Assembly: GCF_007954355.1 (NCBI RefSeq)
Contig: NZ_VOLR01000021.1
Coordinates: 1-64,000, forward strand
Source of the DNA: Colwellia hornerae
Lineage (GTDB): Bacteria; Pseudomonadota; Gammaproteobacteria; Enterobacterales; Alteromonadaceae
Length of the DNA stretch: 64,000 nt
Reading direction: 5' to 3'
Shown here in pieces: positions 45,500 to 54,068 of this stretch; the first letter of the stretch is position 1, and each line of letters begins with the position of its first letter. The position numbers were made by a program, and so were the translations under genes. The notes beneath the pieces are model-generated. The model worked only from the letters and a program-made list of their open reading frames with translations, was not told the DNA's origin and ran no database searches.

Positions 45500-46888
45500 A
45501 TGAAATTAGGTTGTAATCTGTTGAAAATCATAAAAAAATTCTATTTACAGTTACCAAAACAGCATAGAGTAATTATTAGCTCATTCAGCATAATTGTGCT
45601 GTTATTACTGCTTATTCCCTCAGAAAAGGCAACAGCCAGTCGTCAATCGACAGATTCATCATTAGAAATAGGCAAACGTTACGCATTAGCTTTACCTGAA
45701 GATCAGGATATCACCTTAGACACTCCCACTAGCAATATTGAGCAATCAATAAAAAAAGAAAGTATTACCGCCTCTATTAGCAATGACGATGAGACACTGA
45801 CTTGGCAAAAAGCAAAAGTACGCAGTGGCGACTCACTTGCTAAAGTATTTAAACGTCTAGGCTATAGCGCGAGAACAACATACGACGTTAGTTCAGCAGA
45901 GGGCAAGTACAGTAAACTATTGAAAAAAATTAATGTCGGTGATGTCTTTCAAATAGGCCAGAACGCGACAGGAGAACTAGCTGCACTGACCTACCCGCTA
46001 TCAAAAACAGAAACTCTATATGTAAAATTACTTGATGATGGCAGTTATCAATCAAGCAAAGAAACCAAAACAGTAGAAATTAGAGAAACAATTGCGCATG
46101 GTGTGATAAAAAGTAATTTTTGGAATGCCGGCATAGAATCTGGTTTAAACGACGGACAAATAATTAACTTAGCTAATATTTTTGGTTGGGATATCGATTT
46201 TGCTTTAGATATTCGTGAAGGCGATAGTTTTCATGTCGTTTTCGAAAATCGTTATGTTGATGGCGATCACATAGGTACAGGTAAAATTCTTGCTGCTGAA
46301 TTTATTAATAAAGACGACCCTTTTCAAGCCATTCGCTTTACGGACGGCGAATATTATTCTCCCGATGGCAGAAGTATGCGCAAAGCCTTTTTACGTGCGC
46401 CGGTAAACTTTAGATATATCAGTTCAAATTTCAAACCAAAACGTTTTCATCCTATTCAAAAACGCTGGAAAGCTCATCGTGGTACCGATTATCGTGCAAA
46501 TAAAGGCACACCAGTAGTTGCTGCCGGTAATGGTAAGGTTACTCACTCAACTTATAATAAATATAATGGTAATTATGTATTTATTCAGCATGGCAATGGC
46601 ATTGTGACTAAATATTTACACTTTTCAAAACGAAAGGTGAAAAAAGGGCAACGGGTAAAGCAAGGCGACGTTATTGGTTATGTTGGCTCAACGGGTATGT
46701 CAGAAGCATCGCATTTACATTATGAGTTTTTACTTAATGGCGTACACCGTAATCCAAGAACGGTAAAACTACCTGACGCTAAACCGATCAATAAAAAATA
46801 TGCTGCTGAGTTTTCGGCATTATCAAGCCAACGCTTAATGGAACTTTCAGGCTCTAGGCAAGCGTTATTGGCGATGCAAACGCATTAA
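45500..46888 (+). CDS. M23-family peptidoglycan endopeptidase (MepM/OapA-like)
   Basis: A probable periplasmic DD-endopeptidase that cuts peptide crosslinks to allow wall growth. The 462-residue product has an N-terminal membrane anchor (about 25-40), an OapA/LysM-like domain (VRSGDSLAKVFKRLGYSART, about 109-128), and a C-terminal LytM/M23 domain with zinc ligands in HRGTDYRANKGTP and HLHYEF, both intact. It is divergent from tyrS and 35 bases ahead of anmK. The same neighbourhood occurs in Shewanella. Confidence 0.9.
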   Translation: MKLGCNLLKIIKKFYLQLPKQHRVIISSFSIIVLLLLLIPSEKATASRQSTDSSLEIGKRYALALPEDQDITLDTPTSNIEQSIKKESITASISNDDETLTWQKAKVRSGDSLAKVFKRLGYSARTTYDVSSAEGKYSKLLKKINVGDVFQIGQNATGELAALTYPLSKTETLYVKLLDDGSYQSSKETKTVEIRETIAHGVIKSNFWNAGIESGLNDGQIINLANIFGWDIDFALDIREGDSFHVVFENRYVDGDHIGTGKILAAEFINKDDPFQAIRFTDGEYYSPDGRSMRKAFLRAPVNFRYISSNFKPKRFHPIQKRWKAHRGTDYRANKGTPVVAAGNGKVTHSTYNKYNGNYVFIQHGNGIVTKYLHFSKRKVKKGQRVKQGDVIGYVGSTGMSEASHLHYEFLLNGVHRNPRTVKLPDAKPINKKYAAEFSALSSQRLMELSGSRQALLAMQTH

Positions 46889-46923
46889 CAGATATTTAGC
46901 CCGATAATAAATAGCGAGTATAA

Positions 46924-48048
46924 ATGACAAAAGCTAAGTTTTATATTGGGTTAATGTCTGGCACTAGCGCTGATGGTATTGACCTAGCCCTTGTTAGCTT
47001 TACTTCTGAAAGTGTCGAACTAGTTGCTAGCTATTACCAAGCTTATGACAATGCTACTCGACAAAAAATCACCGATCTTTATTTGCCCAATCATAACGAA
47101 ATAGACAGAGCATTTTCACTTGATATTACCCTTGCTCATCAGTTTGATGAGGCAATAAAAAAATTATTACAGCAAGAAAATTTAGTATCTGCTGATATTA
47201 TTGCTATCGGTAATCACGGTCAAACTATTCGACATCGCCCAACGCAAAATTCAGCTATTGAAGCACCTTTCACTTTACAAATAGGCTGCAATCAAACGTT
47301 AGCCGTATTAACAGATATTCGAGTCATTGGTGACTTTAGAACAAAAGATATCGCCTTAGGTGGACAAGGTGCTCCCTTAGTACCAGCATTTCACCAATTT
47401 TTATTACCACCGACTCAACATGAAACTTTTTTAGTGAATATAGGCGGCATAGCTAATATCACTTTTCTGCCTAAAAAGAATTCGGCAAAGAGTGTCTTAG
47501 GCTTTGATACCGGGCCAGGGAACGCTCTTTTAGATGCATGGTGCTTTCAGCATTCAGGAAATAGATTTGACAATAATGGCGACTGGGGAAGATCTGGAAC
47601 AATTAACCAAACACTATTAATGCAGTTACTCAGTGATAACTACTTTTCATTATCAGCACCTAAAAGCACTGGTCGTGAATACTTTACTTTGCAATGGTTA
47701 GCACGCTTTCTCGCACCTTTGCAAATAAGCACTGTCGACGTTCAAGCAACCCTTACTGCCCTTACTGCTTGTTCTATAGCAGCCGACATTAAAAAAACAT
47801 CAAATTCAGCAGATGTATATTTATGCGGAGGAGGAGTCGAGAATAATTTTTGTTATAAGCTTTTAAAACAAGAGCTTAACAACTTTAATGTGAATAAGAT
47901 ACATTCACTAAAGCTGAATAATAACGCACTTGAGGCCATGGCATTTGCTTGGCTAGCATTCGCTTATGACAAAAAAATCTATGGAAATATCCCAGCAGTA
48001 ACAGGGGCTAGAAAGTCAACAGTGCTCGGTTGTGAGTTTTTTGCCTAA
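46924..48048 (+). CDS. anmK: Anhydro-N-acetylmuramic acid kinase
   Basis: AnmK hydrolyses and phosphorylates 1,6-anhydroMurNAc to MurNAc-6-phosphate for recycling of cell-wall sugars. The 374-residue product begins with the ATP loop GLMSGTSADGIDLALV and shows GNHGQTIRHRP, the NIGGIANITFLP motif and GFDTGPGNALLDAW, all diagnostic. It follows the M23 endopeptidase gene, so cleavage and recycling of peptidoglycan are coded together. Confidence 0.96.
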   Translation: MTKAKFYIGLMSGTSADGIDLALVSFTSESVELVASYYQAYDNATRQKITDLYLPNHNEIDRAFSLDITLAHQFDEAIKKLLQQENLVSADIIAIGNHGQTIRHRPTQNSAIEAPFTLQIGCNQTLAVLTDIRVIGDFRTKDIALGGQGAPLVPAFHQFLLPPTQHETFLVNIGGIANITFLPKKNSAKSVLGFDTGPGNALLDAWCFQHSGNRFDNNGDWGRSGTINQTLLMQLLSDNYFSLSAPKSTGREYFTLQWLARFLAPLQISTVDVQATLTALTACSIAADIKKTSNSADVYLCGGGVENNFCYKLLKQELNNFNVNKIHSLKLNNNALEAMAFAWLAFAYDKKIYGNIPAVTGARKSTVLGCEFFA

Positions 48049-48211
48049 TTGACTCTAGACCTAAGTCACTTTATCTTTATAATGAAATATTACCTGTTTA
48101 AGTAAACATGCTCATTCAGCAGATTAATTGAACTAATCAATCTATTATAAATCTAAGTTACATAGGGTTTATTAATCAATATCAAAACAGCAATTTAGGC
48201 GAGGAGGATCA

Positions 48212-48403
48212 ATGAAATTTCATGATATTCATATTGGTATGAAATGCGGTAGTAAAAAAGGTAGTGGCACAGTAACGTGGATTGACGGTTCAACGCGCAC
48301 TATTTACATGGCAAATACAGAAGAAAACAATAGCTTTGAAGTAGACTTCGAAGAAATTATAGAAGACCCTCAAGCACATAATAATACCGACGCCTATTAC
48401 TAA
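48212..48403 (+). CDS. Small acidic uncharacterised protein
   Basis: A 63-residue product with a very strong ribosome binding site (GAGGAGG, seven bases before the ATG) and a terminator just after it, so I regard it as a real gene. It begins MKFHDIHIGMKCGSKKGSGT with a KOW/SH3-like beta pattern (GTVTWIDGSTRTIYM) and has an acidic C-terminus. Function and family are unknown. Confidence 0.72.
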   Translation: MKFHDIHIGMKCGSKKGSGTVTWIDGSTRTIYMANTEENNSFEVDFEEIIEDPQAHNNTDAYY

Positions 48404-48430
48404 TAAGTATGGCTACCCACTATATAAAAT

Positions 48431-48459
48431 AAAAAGCCTCTTACAAAGAGGCTTTTTAT
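48431..48459. terminator. Bidirectional terminator
   Basis: A 10-bp stem AAAAGCCTCT/AGAGGCTTTT with A- and T-runs on the two sides lies between the converging small gene and the membrane-protein gene. Confidence 0.85.
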
Positions 48460-48468
48460 TCGATAACG

Positions 48469-48747
48469 TTAACCACCTACCTTCAAATTAGGTAAATTAG
48501 TATTAGCAATAGTTGATAATACAAGTGATACCATAAAAAAGAAAAATGTTGTTGCTGCCATCGTTGCTCGAAATACCTCGTCACTATTTTCTGAAAAAGT
48601 TAAAATTCCGCCACAAATGATGGCAAGAATAAAACAAATAATACCGCTAACTTTAGCCAATTTTTGTAAAAGACCTTTTTTAGTTTGAGTTAACTCTGTA
48701 GTTATTACTTTGGTCGTGCAACTTTCGTTGTCTTTATCTGCTGACAT
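48469..48747 (-). CDS. Small two-helix membrane protein of unknown function
   Basis: The 92-residue product starts at the ATG 48747 with GGAG ahead of it. The frame continues to 48819 without a better site. It has a polar N-terminus with one cysteine, then two hydrophobic segments (about 34-54 and 65-84) joined by a short acidic loop. No family is recognised. Confidence 0.65.
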   Translation of the reverse strand: MSADKDNESCTTKVITTELTQTKKGLLQKLAKVSGIICFILAIICGGILTFSENSDEVFRATMAATTFFFFMVSLVLSTIANTNLPNLKVGG

Positions 48748-48843
48748 CGTGAAACTCTCCTTAATAATCAATAATGGTATAATAAAAATAGCGTGTTGAT
48801 GATAATTAAACACAGCCATTTTTTGTTAGTTACCCTGTAAGTA

Positions 48844-50463
48844 TTATATTTTAAATTGCGATAATTGCTGATTAAGCGCGTAAGCTAACTCGAGTAACTG
48901 TTCACTTATCTCTTTACCACGTATTGCGTCTTTACTAGATTTTTCAGCTACATTACTAATATTGACAACATTGACATTAATTTCATCCGCCGCTAAATTT
49001 TGTTGTTGAGCTGCACTAGCAATTTGTGTATTTAAGTCATCAAGCTCAGTAATTTGAGACGTTATTTCCACTAATAAGCTGGCGACATTCGTTACATCTT
49101 CTGCCTTTTCATTTGCCTGCTGGCTAACATCATTCATAGAGTTAACAGCATTACCTGCATCAATTTGTAATCCCCTAATTGTCAACTGGATTTGATCAAT
49201 AGATTCTCTGGTACGTGTGGCTAATGAGCGAACTTCATCGGCAACCACTGCAAAGCCTCGCCCTTGCTCTCCAGCTCTTGCTGCTTCAATAGCCGCATTT
49301 AATGCCAATAAGTTCGTTTGTTCGGCAATACTGGTTATCACCTCTAACACGCCCCCCACTTCATGGGTTTTATCGCTTAATGCCGAGATCATGGCGGTAT
49401 TATCAATTACCTTATCACGCAATAAACCAATACCCTCTTTTGCTTTTTCGACTAATTCTAATCCTTGAGTTGCCTTTGTACGAACCGATACTGAATTCTC
49501 AGCCGCTGTTTGGGTATTACGGTGTACTTCACTGGCTGATGAATCTAATTCATTAATTGCAGCCGCTACAGAATCGGTGCCATTTTTTTGTTCGAGAACA
49601 GCGGCTCGCATTAAATTAGATATTTCATCAACACTTTTTGCTGAATCAATTAATTTCTCTGTCGATGATGAGATGGATAAAAAGCTCGAGCTAAATTTTT
49701 TCATCATGCCATTTAATGCCACACTGACCGCACCTAATTCATCATCATGGTGCACTTTAATTTCTTGGTTTAAATCTAAATTATCTTCAACATCGTTAAT
49801 GGTTTTTCTAAGCCGTTTAAGGCGATTAAAAATTAACGTTTTTATCGTCAAACTTAATAACCAAAAACTAACAACAGTAATAGCTAGCTGTAAGATCCCC
49901 GCTTGAGTTATAGAACTGATAATTTGCTGGTCAACTTGAGACAGATCATAAGTTACTTTCACCGCACCTAATATTTCATTTTCTTTGACTTGATGACAGG
50001 TTAAACAGTTAGTACCACGGTAATCTGAACTGGCACGTATAGGCGAAATAAAACTCATCATTCGCTTACCGTTTCGTTCAAAAACATCGAACGCTTTAGT
50101 GCCGTTTATACCTTGTTGTTCAAAATCATCAACCGCTTTTTGATCAGCAAAACCATCACCAAAAATAGCCGTTAAAGCAGGCGCTCGAATAATACGTGCC
50201 TCAACAATTTCATCTTGGCTCAGTATTTTATTTTGTATTAACTGACGATTTACTATTGTCCCGGTTAACATCATAGTGTTCACAGAGTCAAAATAATTAA
50301 GTGCTAAACTTTCTAGATTGCGTTCAACAAGATCTTCACTGAGCTCTTTTTCATCATAATAAAAGAATATGACTGTGGTACTTAAAAACGCTATTGCGAT
50401 AAGTACTAATGCAGCATTAATCTTTACTGCCAATGATAGTGTAGAAAACATTGTGTTCATCAA
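48844..50463 (-). CDS. Methyl-accepting chemotaxis protein with periplasmic heme-c motif
   Basis: The 539-residue receptor has two membrane segments (about 14-36 and 187-207) enclosing a periplasmic sensor domain. A HAMP domain and a cytoplasmic signalling helix with the MCP hairpin tip ([20 protein letters not shown]) follow. The sensor contains CLTCH (residues 153-157), a CxxCH heme-c attachment site, in a domain resembling the DUF3365/Tll0287-like family. This suggests redox, oxygen or NO sensing. It is a lone gene without other chemotaxis genes beside it. Confidence 0.88.
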   Translation of the reverse strand: MMNTMFSTLSLAVKINAALVLIAIAFLSTTVIFFYYDEKELSEDLVERNLESLALNYFDSVNTMMLTGTIVNRQLIQNKILSQDEIVEARIIRAPALTAIFGDGFADQKAVDDFEQQGINGTKAFDVFERNGKRMMSFISPIRASSDYRGTNCLTCHQVKENEILGAVKVTYDLSQVDQQIISSITQAGILQLAITVVSFWLLSLTIKTLIFNRLKRLRKTINDVEDNLDLNQEIKVHHDDELGAVSVALNGMMKKFSSSFLSISSSTEKLIDSAKSVDEISNLMRAAVLEQKNGTDSVAAAINELDSSASEVHRNTQTAAENSVSVRTKATQGLELVEKAKEGIGLLRDKVIDNTAMISALSDKTHEVGGVLEVITSIAEQTNLLALNAAIEAARAGEQGRGFAVVADEVRSLATRTRESIDQIQLTIRGLQIDAGNAVNSMNDVSQQANEKAEDVTNVASLLVEITSQITELDDLNTQIASAAQQQNLAADEINVNVVNISNVAEKSSKDAIRGKEISEQLLELAYALNQQLSQFKI

Positions 50464-51017
50464 CCCGATAGTTAAAAGTCATCAAAGTGTAAATTATTAT
50501 AATAATAAAACTTTGATTTACTTTATCAATCGAGCATATATTTTTATCTATTTATGATGGAACCAACCGTTTTATAACTCATCTCTTTACTTATTTATTA
50601 TCTTCATAGATCGATGGCAATTGTAGAAATTGAATAAATATGGCAACTGGAATTATTACGTTTAAGGGTAGTACCTGCCACAAAGCAGTCTAAATTTACG
50701 AATAAAAATCATCCGTCATAACGATCACTTTGATACGAGCTGACGTTCCCCACAGATGAGTATATGGAACTTTTGATGATGGATTTGCCCGTAAGTCGCT
50801 CAACCTGACTGGCAACAAAGCCACCATAGCCGCCAGTCACGTAATTATATTTGTATGCTCAAAAAGTACTAAAAGCGTATCGGCAATGAATGTCATTAGC
50901 TTTAATTAATTGCTAAGACCCATTTTATTTCAATTAAAACTATTAAGTAGATTTAATTATTGACATACAATTAATAAGTTCTATTATGTAGTTATTATTG
51001 TATGGATTGAGTTGATT
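50464..51017. other. 550-bp gap with a possible fragment of a nucleotide-sugar/SDR-type gene
   Basis: No intact gene is seen. On the minus strand 50709-50858 stays open for 49 codons and reads NYVTGGYGGFVASQVE, which resembles the glycine-rich NAD(P)-binding loop of SDR/epimerase enzymes. Neither a start codon nor the rest of the fold is present, so it may be the remnant of a lost gene, or chance. The remainder is AT-rich and includes the PadR gene promoter region. Confidence 0.3.
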
Positions 51018-51359
51018 ATGGCTAACAAAAAATCTTATCTTGGAGAGTTTGAACACTTAGTCTTATTAAGTGTGATGCATTTAGGTGAAGATGCTTACGG
51101 TGTTACTGTACGCAGACATCTTAAAAATACTATTGATCGAGATGTGTCTATTGGAGCATTATATTCAACCGTTGAGCGTTTAGAAAAAAAAGGGCTAATC
51201 ACATCTAAAAAAGGGGAAGCTAAAGCAGAAAGAGGCGGTAAAGCTAAACGTTACTTTAAGTTGACATCAGATGGCATAACTAATTTGAAATACACTAAGG
51301 ATAAACTTGAGCTAATGTGGGAAAAGTTACCTGACTTCTTTTCTATGGGAGCGTGTTGA
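51018..51359 (+). CDS. PadR-family transcriptional regulator
   Basis: The 113-residue protein has a winged helix typical of PadR (EFEHLVLLSVMHLGEDAYGV, then SIGALYSTVERLEKKGLI) and the GGKAKRYFKLTSDG beta-wing. The start is the ATG at 51018 after GGATTGAG. It is followed by one base and then the membrane-protein gene. PadR genes paired with 'permease prefix' proteins are common in gammaproteobacteria and usually autoregulate the pair. Confidence 0.9.
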   Translation: MANKKSYLGEFEHLVLLSVMHLGEDAYGVTVRRHLKNTIDRDVSIGALYSTVERLEKKGLITSKKGEAKAERGGKAKRYFKLTSDGITNLKYTKDKLELMWEKLPDFFSMGAC

Positions 51360-51360
51360 T

Positions 51361-52065
51361 ATGGACAATAAGAAATCAAATCCACCCAAATTGGCTAAGT
51401 TACTATTAAATATATCATTACCTAAACATGTCAAGGATGAAATATGTGGTGATTTAGAAGAAGAGTTTAATCTATACATATTAAAGGAAAAAGGTGATGT
51501 TATGGCAAATCGTTGGTTTTGGAGTCAGTCATTAACTACGTGTATTAGGTATTTATTTATCAAACAAAGATTACTTTCTGCTTTAACAGTTATTTTAGCT
51601 ATTAGTATCTTAGCAACACTGTATGTTGCGATTACATCTCTATCATATGCCAGTAAAGAATTTTTTAATGATGATTTTTGGTATAACGGGAACATTCACT
51701 TACTTTTCTTTGAGCCTAAATTCTGGAGTTTCACATCTAATAGTATTTTTGAAAGCTTGCCTCTTATGCACTTAGTCGATTCACATTCAGCTATTTGGGC
51801 ATGTTTAGCATTACTTTCTTTATTCAAATTAGATCAAAAATATCAATTTAATACATTAATATTCTCTATTTTATCTTTAGCCTTAATGCTTAGCCCATAT
51901 CTTTACGGCGTTATTACTCTTCAATTATCATCGTTAAGTAATAAGGAAGTTGGACCTCTTATTGCCCTTATGTGGCTGCCTATTATGTATATGATTTTAC
52001 CTATTGCTTATTTAACTGTAAAAAAACTGACAAATTCAAACAAAAACAGACCTTTAATTAGCTAA
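51361..52065 (+). CDS. Membrane protein with permease-prefix domain, PadR partner
   Basis: The 234-residue product starts with a cytoplasmic segment (PKLAKLLLNISLPKHVKDEI, then CGDLEEEFNLYI) that resembles the prefix domain found ahead of FtsX-type ABC permeases. It then has about four transmembrane helices (around 73-93, 135-150, 160-185 and 195-222). The MacB/FtsX permease core is missing, so it is either a stand-alone family or a shortened descendant. The transported substrate, if any, is unknown. Confidence 0.65.
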   Translation: MDNKKSNPPKLAKLLLNISLPKHVKDEICGDLEEEFNLYILKEKGDVMANRWFWSQSLTTCIRYLFIKQRLLSALTVILAISILATLYVAITSLSYASKEFFNDDFWYNGNIHLLFFEPKFWSFTSNSIFESLPLMHLVDSHSAIWACLALLSLFKLDQKYQFNTLIFSILSLALMLSPYLYGVITLQLSSLSNKEVGPLIALMWLPIMYMILPIAYLTVKKLTNSNKNRPLIS

Positions 52066-52276
52066 AGTTGTTTGCTCAATTAGTTAGAATCAACTGGGCC
52101 TAAATGTTTAAAATAGACGTTTAGACCTTAGTTTTGTAGCTAAGAATTAGTTTCAGGTTAGAATACCACTGACGGCTATTAGCTTAAACCTGCCCTACAA
52201 ACGAGCAGTAAATTTCGGCTAGTATTACGCTGTATTTCATCATGGCTTTGCAAAGGCTTAATGTCAGCTAATGGCT

Positions 52277-52434
52277 CAGGCTGTGTGAAAACTATTTTGA
52301 ACTTGCGTAATTCGGAAATATTAACGAAAAAAGGCTCTGAAGATTTGAATCTGTAGTAAGTTTGGTGTCAAACTACCTTTGAATTTACGTAGCGTCGCAT
52401 AAAAATTGTAAGCTGAGAGTTTTCACACAGCCTG
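52277..52434. mobile_element. MITE-like element with 17-bp inverted ends and 4-bp target duplication
   Basis: The ends read CAGGCTGTGTGAAAACT on the left and its exact reverse complement on the right, 158 bp overall. It is flanked on both sides by GGCT (52273-52276 and 52435-52438), consistent with a 4-bp target duplication. It holds no gene. The ends look like those of an insertion sequence that would act in trans. The family is not identified. Confidence 0.75.
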
Positions 52435-52469
52435 GGCTATCAGTTGACCTAAAGAATAAACAGTAGTTT

Positions 52470-52822
52470 ACGTCAACAATGCCGACTTTCCTGACTGCAA
52501 TACCAAAATATCATCACAGTAGGAAACGGACAGTTCGCGGTTGAGTAGGTCATATAAGGCGTCTTTTTTGTTGCGGAAAACTTAATAAAGTATTTATTGA
52601 AAACAGTCTAACAGAGTCTACTTTTAGCCAAAGCATCAACAGATAAACAACGTTATCAGCAGATTTGCCTGAGCGCTAAGAAAACTTAGCTTGACGTAAA
52701 ATTATATTAAAGCCAGTGCTCTTCCATGTTGAATTGAAAGTATTGTCGATCTTAAGGTTTGCTTGTTCAAATAGGTCAGCCGTTAGTGATGATAAGTTTA
52801 AGATGTTTGTCGCAGAATCCAT
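52470..52822 (-). pseudogene. Decayed, truncated transposase gene
   Basis: From an ATG at 52822 the minus strand encodes 48 codons (MDSATNILNLSSLTADLFEQ onward) to a stop at 52676-52678. In shifted frames further segments follow (SADNVVYLLMLWLKVDSV, then KKDALYDLLNREL near 52575-52540) that resemble the N-terminal region of IS4-like DDE transposases in order and spacing. At least two frame changes are needed and the catalytic part is missing. The 3' remnant stays open toward the MITE-like element. The family call is from pattern resemblance only. Confidence 0.5.
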
Positions 52823-52824
52823 TC

Positions 52825-52884
52825 GATGTCTCTTTTGGTTTTTTACGTTGTCTAGTTAACCAGTATTTACCACATTGAGACATC
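52825..52884. repeat. Inverted repeat GATGTCTC/GAGACATC upstream of the dead transposase
   Basis: An 8-bp inverted repeat (52825-52832 with 52877-52884) flanks the region just before the transposase start. It may be a trace of the insertion sequence end. Apart from these remnants the 52066-52976 interval has no gene that I can support. Confidence 0.3.
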
Positions 52885-52976
52885 GTCTAATTTAAAATTA
52901 TTATCATTTTTTATTATATTTGAATCACGAAACTTGAGTTAGTTTTATACAAGAATGTTTAGTTGTTATTTTAAAC

Positions 52977-54068
52977 TTATAATACGACCTTTTTACGTTG
53001 CTCTAATAATCCCATGGCGAGTATAAAAGGGTTCTCCTTTTGCTGCGCTATAAAATTAGCTTTGCTTTGTAAATTAAGCCAATGATGGCTGATCAAACTC
53101 TGCGCCACTGCACCACCTAAGGTAGCACCTGGGCCCAAAATAATAAGCTTATCGGGCGCAAACTCTTTAATGGCTACCTCGATCGCTTTTGAAAAGTTAT
53201 AAGGCTCTACCACTTGTGTCTTAAGCGTGTAGTTATGTAATTGCTCAACATCGCAACTATAAGGTTGCCAAACTTTGCCTAAGCCATCAATTAACGGTAT
53301 TTCAGGGGCATTAAACAGTTGTGCGGGCAATAGTTCAACCGCCCGTTTTGAAACATCACTTAGCAGCGGTGTATGAAAAGCTGCATGGTTAAATAAATTC
53401 ATTGGATAACGGTCTTGCACCACAGGCAGTAACGCTTCTAACGCTTTCAAACCTGCCTTGTTACCACCAAAAATTATATAACCACCTAAATTAATCGAGA
53501 CATAAACTTCACAATCTCTTTGTTGATTTGCTTGTGCTAACCATTGCATAACCTGGTGTTCTTGTTCTCGCTCAATATTCCACTCATCGTTAATGATTGG
53601 ATAAATCATTTGTCCACCAATCACACCTTTTGTCATCATCGAACCCATGGTATTAATTAGCTTAATAGCTTGTTTGGGTTTTAATGCGCCAGCAACCGCT
53701 AATGCTATATACCAACCCATAGAGTTGCCAGTAACCGCGACAATATCAAACTCGTCTTTATTAATGGCTTGATAATCTGATAATGCACAAGCATAAATAA
53801 GTGCCGAAGCATTTTCACCGGCAGTATGGGTACGCATGCTGTAATTTTCCATACCATCAAGTTCAGAAACTTTCATTTGCCCTTGGCTGTCACGAAAATC
53901 ATCAATTAATGAAACTATTTCTGTTTTATCACTATGAAAACGCTGTAAATACCCTAGTTCTTCTTTATTGTATGTACCTCGGCCAGGGCAAATAACTACC
54001 GCTCTTTGCTTTTTCTTATTCATGGCTTTTACTGGTGCTTTATCGGTAGTTTTTATTGACGAACTCAT
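52977..54068 (-). CDS. FabD-like acyltransferase-domain protein coupled to a fused E1 dehydrogenase
   Basis: The 363-residue product has the malonyl-CoA:ACP acyltransferase fold: a nucleophile motif VTGNSMGWY (Ser about 116, in the GxSxG position) and the histidine in NHAAFHTPLLSDVS, so a Ser-His pair is retained. The usual GHSLGE is changed to GNSMGW. Its ATG overlaps the stop of the E1 gene (ATGA), indicating coupled translation. An acyltransferase beside a thiamine-diphosphate dehydrogenase is unexpected. It could pass the acyl group made by E1 to an acceptor, but no acceptor gene is adjacent. The true role is unknown. Confidence 0.8.
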   Translation of the reverse strand: MSSSIKTTDKAPVKAMNKKKQRAVVICPGRGTYNKEELGYLQRFHSDKTEIVSLIDDFRDSQGQMKVSELDGMENYSMRTHTAGENASALIYACALSDYQAINKDEFDIVAVTGNSMGWYIALAVAGALKPKQAIKLINTMGSMMTKGVIGGQMIYPIINDEWNIEREQEHQVMQWLAQANQQRDCEVYVSINLGGYIIFGGNKAGLKALEALLPVVQDRYPMNLFNHAAFHTPLLSDVSKRAVELLPAQLFNAPEIPLIDGLGKVWQPYSCDVEQLHNYTLKTQVVEPYNFSKAIEVAIKEFAPDKLIILGPGATLGGAVAQSLISHHWLNLQSKANFIAQQKENPFILAMGLLEQRKKVVL

